64,000 nucleotides of DNA from Turbatrix aceti. Its lineage: Eukaryota > Nematoda > Chromadorea > Rhabditida > Panagrolaimidae. Location of the stretch: NCBI GenBank assembly GCA_963969345.1, contig OZ017767.1, positions 6,352,739 through 6,416,738 on the forward strand. Reading direction: 5' to 3'. The position numbers and the translations under genes were made by a program. The stretch's first letter is position 1, and each line of letters starts with the position of its first letter. Below are positions 1 through 10,792 of the stretch, one piece after another. The notes beneath the pieces were generated by a model. That model did not search any database. It was given only the letters and a program-made list of their open reading frames with translations, and was not told the DNA's origin.

Positions 1-3000
1 AAAAATTTACCTGGATCAGGACAACACACAGACTGCATGTTTTTCTTGGTCACGTGACAAATATGTCCGGCAGGACATCCGGTATCTATGCCGCAGCTGA
101 CGACCTTCGCATCCTGTAGCAGAGGCTTTCCATGCGGACAGAAACCCTTGAAGCCAGGGCAAGCGATTTCGCACTGCGCCTTTGTCACAAAGTTGTTTTC
201 ATTGCCAGCGACGCCGGTGTACATGAATTCCACGCAGGCGTCTTCGACTTCGCTGTAGTGCCATCGGGGTAAAACTGCATCGCCGATGCCGACCATGAGT
301 TGCTGTTCGCAGACATTTCCGAGTCGTCTGCAGCACACGCTGGACCGCTTATTGGTGCCGATGTGGCAGAAGTGGGTTGCCGGGCAGTCGAGATTGCGTT
401 GGCACATTGCAACTTTTCCGCCGAGGCGCAGAGGCTCCTGGCCGCCGAAACAGACGTTTGTTACTGAAAATTGATAACATTCAAAAAAATAAGGTCAGTG
501 AAGATACTTACGTGGATGACAGGTTTTCTCGCAGCGATCCTTAGTTAAAAAGTTGTTTTCATTGCCTCTGAAGCCTCGGTAGATGAAGGGCAGGCACTGG
601 CCGTTGATCGGGTTGTGGTACCATCTGGCAAGGGAAAGCGAGCCTTCGCCTTCGCTGAGGTACGTCTCGCAGGGGTCTTCTGAAAGTTGCGCGGCCGTTG
701 TTTTTCGTCCAAGCCGCAAAAGAAACTCACGAGCACTGGCCTTGCAACAGTAACTGCTCCCCGGAGTTTCCGGATCTCCAGCCAGGCAGAAATATCCGGC
801 AGAACAGTTTGCAGCGGTCGGCTCGCATTCACGAGCGACGCCGGATCCGATCTCCTCGAAGCCGGCAGTGCAGGGATTTTTGAAGACTGAAGCGTGGTTA
901 GCACTCGTGTGAAGGCACTCATTCAATGATCATTGATCGTGGTTAATGGGTTAGTGGATCGACAGAGAAAACTGAGACAACCAAGGGGGATGGACTAGGC
1001 AGAAGCACAAAACGCCGGATTGCTGCCCCGCTGAAATAAAAACAAAAAAAGCTTTGCGCTCGTTCGTTACCTGGACAGGTGCGTTCACAAGCTGGCTGGG
1101 ATACAAAGTTGTTCTGATTTCCGCGCATGCCGTTGTACTGGAATGGCACGCATTCGCGATCGTCGACGTTGTAGTACCAGCGGGCAAGGCGGGCGTCACC
1201 TGTGCCGGGCGATAACGGCACAGAACAGGGATTTGTCGGACCGGGACAGCAGACAGTAGATTCGGGAGTCGCGCCGAGATGGCACCAGAAATTGACCGGG
1301 CAGATATCCTTGTTGGTCTCCGAGCAGAAGAGCACCTGGCCGGTGGGCGAAGTCGCGGGTTGTCCGATACACGGATTGTCGACAGGTTGACAGGTGAGTT
1401 GGCACGCGCGTTGGGACAGGAAGTTGTTCTGATTGCCCTTCAGGCCGTTGTAATAAAAGCGTTGACACGTTTTCGTTCCTTGGTCGTAGTACCATCGCTC
1501 GAGACGGGCATTGCCTTCTCCGGTGGACATTGGAAGGTTGCAGGGGGACTGACTGGCACCTGGACAGCAAACTGTGGTCAACTGGGAAGCACCGGTGTGG
1601 CACCAGTAGGACGCGGGGCACATTGAGATGGACGAAGTCGCGGAGCAGTGCTGCGTGCGGCCGTCGACGCCTACGAAGGGGGAGCCTTCGTAGCAGGGAT
1701 TCGGCAGACAGAGTTCCAGGCAAGTTTGTTCGGAGAGGAAGTTATTCTGGTTGCCCTTGAGGCCCTTGTAGACGAACTGCTCGCAGATGCCTGTCTCCTG
1801 GTTGTACCACCACCTGGGCAGAGCCGAAGTGCCGCTGCCGACGACCAGTGGCTGCGTGCAGGGATTTCCGGCATTTGGACAGCACAGAGTCGTCGCAGCG
1901 ACCGCTCCGAAATGGCACCAGCTACCGGAGCTGCAGGTTGCCGCGGATTCAACGCTGCACATTTGGGGAGGGTTGGGGATCGGTGATGTGCAGGGGTTCA
2001 CGCGAGCTGAAACACACAAGTAAATGAATAACAAACATTTTTTGCACCAGGTGTAAAAATAAGTCCCGGTAGAAACAAAAAGTGCAGTGAAAAAGGTTTC
2101 TCCTATCCAACGAAAAAATCCCGATCCTGTTCGCTTACCGCAAGCTTGCTCGCAAGCCTGGTAGCTGAGGAAGTTGTTCTGGTTGCCGAAACGGCCTCTG
2201 TAGGTGAACTGCATGCAGCAACCCGCCTGGGCGTTGAAATACCACCGCGTCAGCTGAGCGTTGCCGGATCCGACCGCCAGTGGCATCTCGCAGATATTCT
2301 GCACAGCGTTGGGGCAGCAGACTGTCGTGTCTTGCGTGGCACCGATGTGGCACCAGTAAGACGGTGCGCAGGCTGCAGACATGGTCTGGACGCTGCAGAA
2401 TTTGACAGTCGTGGGTGACGTCATCTGGGGTTCTCCGCCGGCGCAGGGGTTTTCAAAAACTGAAATTAGGGAAAAAGGGGTAAACAGAGGCCATTATCCG
2501 AGGTCCAAGGTCCAAGGTTTGAATTGAGTGCGTGATGAACAGAAAGAAATAAACCAAAAAGTATGTATGTACCGAACAAAAAAGTACTAAAATGATTTCC
2601 CAAAAAAAATCTAAAACCAACCGTTGCAAGTTTTGAGGCAGTCCTGTTGGTTCAAAAAGTTGTTCTGCGTGCCTTTCTTGCCACAATAGGTGAACGGCAG
2701 ACACTGCTTGGCATTTTGGTTCCAGTACCAGCGGGCCAGGTTGGCTCCACCTGTTCCGGGATCCATTGGCTGGCCGCATGGGTCGCCACCTGAAAAATAG
2801 GAAAATATTATTTTTAGCAAATATCTAAAAACAGGCACACAACAGAGGGTTAGAAGGGCCAAACCACGCCAAAAAGAGCCACAAAAACGTCAAACAACTG
2901 TTAGATCAAACACCACCGGGGATGGGATATACCCTGCTCGATTGATAGACGGGGCGCGAAACCTGAAGTCAGTTAGACCGGGACGGAAGTTCAAAGACAC

Positions 3001-6000
3001 GCACCGACTGCCGGACAGCAGTACTTGACGTCGTTGGCACCGATGTGGCAGTAGTAGTTTTGTGGGCACGGGGATTCGCGTTTGCAGACCTGTGGAACGC
3101 CGTTTACCGAATAAGGATCGCCGCCTCGGCACGGGTTTTTGAAAACTGAAAAAAAAGTCAGAGGAAAAATTTTTTATTATCAGGTGTACCTGGACAAGTT
3201 GACTCGCAGACATCGCGGCTGAGAAAGTTGTTTTGGTTTCCGCGAATTCCAAAGTACTCAAATGGCTCGCATTGCTGCGTCGCAGGATCAAAGGTCCAGC
3301 GAGTGATTCGGAGATCACCGGAGCCCTGGGTTTTTGGCGGCTGCGAACAAGGCTCCAGCGCGTTCGGACAGCACACTGTAGACTCAGCGCTGGGACCCAC
3401 GTGACACCAGAAGGTCTCAGGACACTGCTGCGTGTCTGGCTGGCATTTTACATACTGCGCGGCTCCCGAAGAAGATGAACCAGGGGCAAAGGCGTAGGAA
3501 TTTGGACAGGGGTCGACAAAAACAGGACACCGGCCTTCGCAGTCCTCTTTCGACAAGAAATTATTCTAAAACTCAAAAGTAGAAAAATTACGTCAATGGA
3601 GGCAACTTACAGCGTTTCCAGTCATTCCACGGTACGTAAACCGCTTGCACTGCTTGACAGCGAGGTCAAAGTACCACCGACGCTCGGCGTGCTCACCTGT
3701 GCCCTCGTTCATGGCCAGAACGCAGGGATCCTGCTTGTTGGGACAACAGACTGTCGTGGCAGGAGTCGCACCCGGGTGGCACCAATGTGTGGGACCACAC
3801 ACCGCGTCTTCCTCCGCGGCGGCGTCGACGACGCATTGCTTCGGTCTTCCGTCCAGGGCCAAGACAGGGTCACCGGACGCACAGGGGTTCTCCCAGACAG
3901 GGCAGAGCTCCTCGCAGTGCTCGCGGAGAAGAAAGTTGTTTTCATTGCCTCCTAGGCCGCGGTAGGTGAACTGCTTGCACTGCCGGACGGAAGAGTCGTA
4001 GTACCACCGAGTCATGACGTGGGGACCTGTGCCCTGGGCCAAAGAGGCCGCGCAGGGAGACTGAGTTGCAGGACAACAGACGGTAGTGTCGTCCTCGAAG
4101 CCTATGTGGCAGTAGTACCCAGCAGAGCAGGGCTCCTGCCTCGTGCATCTGATGGGACGGCCGGTGACGTCGAGCAGGGGCTCGCTCCGGCTGCATGGAT
4201 TCACCCAAACCGGACACGCTTCCTGGAAAAGTTTTGTCAATCCAGATCGAAATTTGCGTCCAACAAACCTCGCAGGCTTCCTTCGATAAAAAGTTGTTGG
4301 TATTCCCCTTGGTGCCCAGGTAATTGTACGGCAGGCACTGACGCTTCGAAGAATCGTAGAAGAATCTGGTGAGTGCAGCCGAGCCTTCGCCTTTGTCGAG
4401 GGCCTCGTTGCACGGATTAGAAACTGTAAATGACAAACAAAAAATGCAAGCTTCACGCAGAGTTAGACACTCATGACAGGCAGAGTTATAACAGAATCGT
4501 CCACGACACCACACCACACCAACCACCTCCCGAAGGGGAGAACAACACACATACCCAACGCCTGGCAGCAGACGGTCGTCTGCGAGTTGGCGCCGATGTG
4601 GCAGTAGTAGCCGGCGGGGCAGACTGCCTGCGAAGTTGCCGAGCATTGCACCGTTACGCCCTGGCTACGGTACGGGGTGCCTCGCTTGCAGGGATTCACT
4701 GAAATTATCAGAAGCTCAAAAAAAATCTTTTGGGTTCAAAAAATGGTTGCAATACGCTTTTTTTGCGCAAAACGTTTACCAAAAGCTCAAAAAATTTTTT
4801 GATCTAAAAAAATGCATGCAAGATGTTTTTTGTGACTTGACGTCAGCTTTAGCGCGAACGAAAACACGACGCAGTCAAAGTCTCTCTTTCGTGCGTCGTG
4901 GCAGCCAAAACTGGCCGCACAATTGCCGTTGTTTTTTTCAGTTGATTTTGCACGAGTGGCAAATTAATGCTACCACCTAGACTAAAACGCCGTGGCCGCA
5001 CAATTGCCGTTGTTTTTTTCAGTTGATTTTGCACGAGTGGCAAATTAATGCTACCACTCAGACTAAAACGCCGTTTTTTGCCCGAAAATAAAAGAAGGGA
5101 TTTTCGACTGACTGACCAACTGAAGAATGGTTTGGCTTGTGTTGGTTGATCAGTTGCGCGCGTTGCCGCAACTTGCCGGCACTACGGGGAGTATTCCGTA
5201 TGGCGAAAGGCCCATATGGTGAACATTTCTATGGTAAAAAGCCCTCTGGTGAAACGCTTTATGGTGAACGTTCCTTATACCGTTTTTTGAAATTAAGATT
5301 GCACGTTTTTTGTATTTTTTGTAGCGCCGATTCATTCATGAGCAAACAGATCAAAGTTTCTTTTTTCCCCTTTCAAGAGTTTGCTTACATACCCATGCAC
5401 GAATTTTCGCAGTCTTGAATTTGGATAAAGTTATTTTCGTTTCCCTGGAGTCCCTTGTAGGTATAGGGTTGGCATTGCTGGGTGAGTGGATTGAAGTACC
5501 ATCGCTGGAGATTCGCGTTGCCTATCCCGGAGTTAAGTGGCTGGTTACAGCGGTCAATATTGGCTGAAAAAAGTTTGTGCGAGTGTGCGCGAGAGTGTTT
5601 GGAAAATCACTTGACGGGTTACGGCTGGTCACTCACTCACTCGGCGTCGATGAGAGTCCCTAGCTTTCTCTCTCGACGCACTCACCACCTAGCTACCTAG
5701 CGATTCTTACCTGGTGGCTTCGGGCAGCAGACCGTCGTCTGGGGCGTTGCACCGATGTGACAGAATTGCTGGCCGCCACACGTCTGCGAGACGACAGAAT
5801 TTGGACCGCATTGGAGCGGTGCCGAACTCGTGGTCACCGTGCCACTGTACAGACAGGGATTTGGGGTTTCTGAAAAGGACGAGCGTTATCCCGCGCGGGA
5901 AATGGAGGGGAAATCAGCCGTCAAGCAGGTCACGTCAAAGTCACACAACACCTGGACACTGTCGTTGGCATTCTTCGAGATTGCCAAAATTGTTCCGATT

Positions 6001-8786
6001 TCCGCCGCTGCCGAAATAAATAAACTGCTCGCAGAGCTTGGATTCCTTGTTGAAAAAGTACCGCGGAAGTTGCAGAGCGCCGACGCCTTGCTCACGCTCC
6101 TGGCCACAGGGGTCTACTGAAACTCGGCAACACACCGCAGTCAAAAAAGCCGTTCAAATTCAATTCGATTAAAGCAGTCAAAATATTAACACCTGGATTT
6201 GTAATCACCAAAAGTGACTAAAATCCTTCATTTCCGGAAGCCAGGTGAGTTAAAAAAACGTGCAAAAGAAATTGTAAATTGGGTAAGTGTTGGTTGTTGC
6301 GAAAACTCACATCAGAAAAAAAATGAGTAAAATCAGTCGTCCCTGGCGCAAAACCTGGGCAGTTAGTCAGAAATCTTCCCAAAAGGTTAGGGCGAGCACA
6401 GACAGCATGGACAAAAGATGGACCTATGTGAATGGTGACTTGTCGTTCGCCGAGACTCGGCGTCGTTGTTTCCGCGGTTTCGGGAACGGCGCTTTTTCCG
6501 ACAAATTCGGCAACTGGCGTTCCGGGAGTTCGTGGAGTCGTGGTGAGACCAATGATCACATTCTGACTGGAATCAGGTGTCATCGGAGCCATCGGCATCT
6601 CGGGGAAGATGATATGGGGCGCGGGGCCGGCCCCGGAGCTGATATCGGGGTACGCGATGTGTTTGACGTCGACCCGGGGCAGTTGGTTGAAAGTTGGGGT
6701 CGGGGCGGTCTGCGGGGCTGGGATGGGGCCGGGGATGCGGTAGGACGACGGAATCTGGACCGGAGCCGGAGCCGGGGCCGGAGCAGGAACCGAGCCTCTT
6801 CGCTGGCAGTCTTCGAGAGTGGGGTAGCTGTTGGTCGAGACAGGAGTCGAAGGCCTGCACAGGTACATTTCGCAATTGCCCGTCTGGCTTTCGTAAAACC
6901 ATCTCGGACTCGTAAACGAAGCCCCTCCGCCATTGTTATTGACGAACCCATTGCAGCACTCGTGCCTAGGCAGGTTGACCTTCAGGTTGATCGTCGTGAA
7001 CGGCATCTGGACCTGTTTGCCGGCGTTGAGCCAGTCTGCAGGCGGTTGTGCGGATTCGAAGAGACCATCGTTGGCCCGCGTCGACTTTCCACCTAAACCA
7101 CGGCCCGATGCAGAAGGGGGAGAGCCAAGAGAGGAGAGGTTCTGGTGCGAGTAGGGTGTGCGAGGGGATGGTAACCGAGGGGGTCGGAGGCGTGCGAGAA
7201 GAAGCCGAGGATAGGAGAAGGATCTATAGAAAAGACAAACCAACCTTCGCAGACTTGCTGGCACGATTGGAACGTGTTGAAATTGTTGCCGTTACCACAG
7301 CAGCCGGACCAGTAGAACAACTCGCAGCGCATCCGGGCGGGGTTGAAGTACCACCGGGGGATACGGTAGGGGCCCGTGCCGATCTGCTGCGGCAGATTGC
7401 ATGGCGTTGTCGTTGTCACTGCTGAAAATACAAAAAAACAGTAAATGCAAAAAAATGCATTCAAAAGTTCTAATTTTTCAAAAAAATTGTCAGGTGTCAG
7501 GTGTCATCTACAGATCGTTTTTCTCAGGTGAAAAAGTGCCATTTCTGATCAGAAAATTGCATCGACGGCATTTTGTAAACAAAATCCAAAAAATGCGAAA
7601 AATTGAATCTAGAGGTTCCAATTTTCCGAAAACAGTTCCAAGTGCCGAAATCGTCATTTCCAGGTAAAAAATATGCTTTTTCTGATTAAAAAAATTTCTT
7701 CATGCACGTTTACTGCAAATTTTGTGCTCCAGATCCCCTCAAGCGTTGCAAAAAACCCTCCAAAAATATTTTATTGCAAACTCAGTCAGTGCAAAACTAT
7801 CTATGTTTACGATAAGTTTTTGCACTCATTTTTTGTGTGTTTGTAATTGTGAAAAATGCAAGTGATTTTCTTTGCTTGCACTCATCGATAAGTTGTCGTC
7901 GTTCTCCTCCAAATCATTACCCGCAGTTGAAGCAAGCGATGAAGCTGCGAACGAACGAACGAATTAACGAACGAAGCAAGCGTCCACCCCTACATACCCT
8001 CTCCCGCGTATACCTGTCTAACCCGCGGGGCCACTGGCTTGGCCTGGCCGAGGCCTTCATCATCAGCGTTCGATGACGATTACCAACAACGACGAAAACG
8101 AAAACGAAAACTAAAATGAAAATGAAAATGAAAATGACGACGGGGCAACAAAATCCCTCGATCAAACACAGCCCAATTGGGTGTTTTTTTTTGAAGCATC
8201 AAAAAATCCTGGTATATCCTGTGCGATCGGAGATCGGCGAAGCGGAGGGATTTGCTAATACATCAGACAGACGAGACAGGGTGAGCTTGCCCTTCGAAGA
8301 AAAAAAAAGCTCGTAGGACATTCATTACAAACAACGGTGTGAAAAACCGCTTTGTAAATAGCACAAAAAAACAATTTTTTTTTGAAAGGTACAAAAAAAC
8401 CCGTTTAAGCCGTAAAAAAACAAAAAAATAACTCACAAAGCGTGAACTGCGGCAAATTGTTGGTCGTCGTGAGCGCAGAGTAATCGAGGGAGGTCTGCTG
8501 CGTGGGAGCGGCACCCGTGGGTTGAATGGGGTAACTGGGGATACTGTAGGCAGTGCTTTGCACCGGTGTTTGCCTTACTGTCTGATTCTGAAACCATGAA
8601 TGTTGTTTAACTACCGAAACTCAAAATAAAGAATGCACAAACAAATTCGAACCCAAAAAAACAAACCTCGCCATAGAGCAAACTTCTGACGGCGGAGAGA
8701 AATGAAAGATCGTTGTCGTCGCTTCTCGCCGCGCCAAAGTAGCAGCAAGCGACGATGGCGACGGTCAGGAGATGCCTGATCACCAT
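1..8786 (-). CDS. Giant secreted Kunitz/lustrin multidomain protein, 5' part (gene continues past left edge)
   Basis: Starts at the ATG at 8786 with a clear signal peptide (MVIRHLLTVAIVACCYFGAA) on exon 8667-8786. Further exons lie at about 8437-8587, 7251-7424, 6311 or 6424-7093, 5949-6117, 5711-5869, 5400-5562, 4551-4698, 4270-4423, 3611-4222, 3189-3565, 3004-3146, 2620-2790, 2138-2449, 1070-2007, 513-889 and 11-445; the last ends in a splice donor, so the gene runs off the edge. After a Ser/Thr/Gln linker and one Kunitz domain comes a Pro/Ala-rich exon. Then about 13 lustrin-type modules (NPC..CP..YWCHIGA..TTVCCP) alternate with Kunitz modules (RWYY..C..F.Y.G..GN.NNF..C...C), 14 in total. 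Nearly every Kunitz module lacks the cysteine pair of the inhibitory loop. Proteins of this build are nematode extracellular-matrix or cuticle proteins (the large multi-Kunitz moulting protein MLT-11 is of this general type); orthology was not tested. Exon borders are approximate, and a split into two genes at the larger introns (4699-5399, 7425-8436) is possible. Confidence 0.85.
4912..5073. repeat. Tandem duplication, two ~81-bp units
   Basis: Two head-to-tail copies of an 81-bp unit beginning tggccgcacaattgccgttg, at 4912-4992 and 4993-5073. They differ mainly by a CT/TC swap near the end. The array lies in an intron of the Kunitz/lustrin gene. Each unit carries a plus-strand gtttttttcag stretch that looks like a splice acceptor, but on the strand opposite to the gene. 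Confidence 0.85.
7425..8436. other. Large intron of Kunitz/lustrin gene with simple repeats
   Basis: About 1 kb of A/T-rich intron between the linker exon and the first Kunitz exon; the reading phase fits across it (phase 1). It contains GAAC-type short repeats around 7948-7980 and a run of imperfect hexamers (gaaaac, then gaaaat) at about 8090-8137. No coding signal was seen. Confidence 0.6.
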
Positions 8787-10792
8787 GGGTCTCTGGCTGA
8801 AATCGTCGTGGAGGGAGGAAAACGGGGGAGTTAGCCGACGATGATGGTTAAACGCGGGTTTGAGTCAGCAGCGCGTGCTCGAAAAACTGGACGATGAAGG
8901 AAGGATGAAGCAAGCAAGTGTTCTTCCCGGGTTTGTTTCCGGTTTTTAGGGTCCCGCCACGAGGTAATATTTAGCAAATCGGTTGAGCAAGGAGGAAAGG
9001 AAAAATCAAACAAGCCGCCTCGAGCTGCAAAAATGAGAATTTACCCTATTTGATGATGGATGGATGGATAAAGCATTGAGAATCGGTCAACGCGCGACCG
9101 CCTCCCGCATTGTTTCTGAGCAAGGTGTAAACCGATCTCCGGGAACATTCACCTGGCTACAGGTGAGGTGACCAGTCTGTCGAATGAATGCACGCAACTA
9201 TCTCCTATTATACACGATGAATGCTTACTACTACTGATTTCAGGTCAACACATTGGTTGGGGGGGGGGGAACGAGACGGGGACAAGCACGCCACAGGTAC
9301 CCCCCGGTCATTTTTTTTTTCGGACAGCCAAAGGGCAGTTTTTCGGGAGAGCATGAGTGGCTCTCCTCGATCCAAGCAAGCTCTCCTGGGTACCTGGGTA
9401 GAGGGTACGTAAATAGTAACGCTGTTGCTGTTGTTCCAAAGAATACCTCTCTCGCAAAGTCATTTATAAACTTTAACCGCGAAAAAGTAAGAGTAAAAAA
9501 GTGATTCAGACAAGTGAGTACCTTTTGCAGGTTTTTAAAAACCAAAAAAAAAATAATTGTGGCCTACGCATGATAAGTGAAAATTTTTTTGTGGACACTT
9601 ACATTTCTGCAAGCAATGGGATAATTTTGAAATTTGAAAAAAAAAGTTGAATGATGGATCAAAAATTTTTCTAAAGTATAATACTCACCCAGTTTTGGCA
9701 GCAGAGTACGAATTAACCAAACTGTCACGCGAACTAACAAAAATGATCGCACAGTTTTCAGTTTTCAGTTTACAGTTTTCAAACAAACCGAATTTTAAAA
9801 AGCTAGCGTGTGGATAAAGAAACTCTCAAAACTCACGATAGTGTAACTCCCAAGTGCAATTTCATCCGTCTCGTTAGCGTGGTCTGGTCAGGCCTCTGCG
9901 CGAACCAGTGATACGAAAAATGAAAGGAAAAGAAAAAAAATCGGTTACTGAAAAAAAAGGAGCAAAACCGGGGCCATTCAAAATGTATGAACAAAAATGG
10001 GTGACCAAAAACAAGTAAAGGTACAAAACAGAGCGCGAAATACAATCCTCCGTCAAAATTGACGCTGCGCAAGTCCCGGAAAAATTAGCCGTGCTTGACA
10101 AGCCTCTGATCCCCCCCCCTCCTTGCACCTCGTTTCGTATTTCACAGAGCAGCGGATCGCGCAGCTCACGTTGTTGGTTGACCCACGTCAAAGCTCGCCT
10201 CCGCCTCCTTTTTCGGCGGATAAACGAAACAACGAACAAACGGTCACTCACCCGTCATCGCCGGCTGTCATCGCTACTTCCCACGGCCACGGTCGGCTCA
10301 ACGTCGATCGTCTAGATGCAAAAAAACGAGTGCACTAATTTTCAAAGACACGAGCTTTGACAAAAGCACCCAAAGTTATCCTTTTGTTGCGCTCCTTTTT
10401 TTGGACGCACAGAAAAAAAAATATACGTCTCTATTGTCCGATGTTTGCCCACACAACGGATCAGTCGGATCTCGGCTATTCTCTTTCCCTTCCCTTTCCT
10501 ACCTGCGTGAGAAGCCCGACCAACTTCACACGTCACTTGTTTTTTGCTAATCCGCTTCTTTGCATCTTTGTAGGGGACGAATTCTGTCGAGTTTCATTTA
10601 AGCGAGAGTTGGACGTACAAAAACGGTAGCAAGATAATTTTTTGATTTTTTGTATCCAACAGAAACACGCATTTAAAAAAAATATTTTTTTTATATTTGT
10701 CACGAACAAAAACGGCAAGCACTTGGTAATAACTGGTCCGTATACTATGTTTAACCTGTAAAAATGAAGGATGCCAGATAAGATTATGGTGA
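8787..10792. other. Intergenic, no gene seen
   Basis: Two kilobases between the start of the Kunitz/lustrin gene and the end of the adenylyl cyclase gene, both on the minus strand. Open frames are short, have no recognisable domains and no consistent splice structure. It holds a run of ten G at about 9260 and A/T-rich tracts. It presumably contains the upstream control region of the Kunitz gene and the 3' UTR of the cyclase. Confidence 0.6.
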
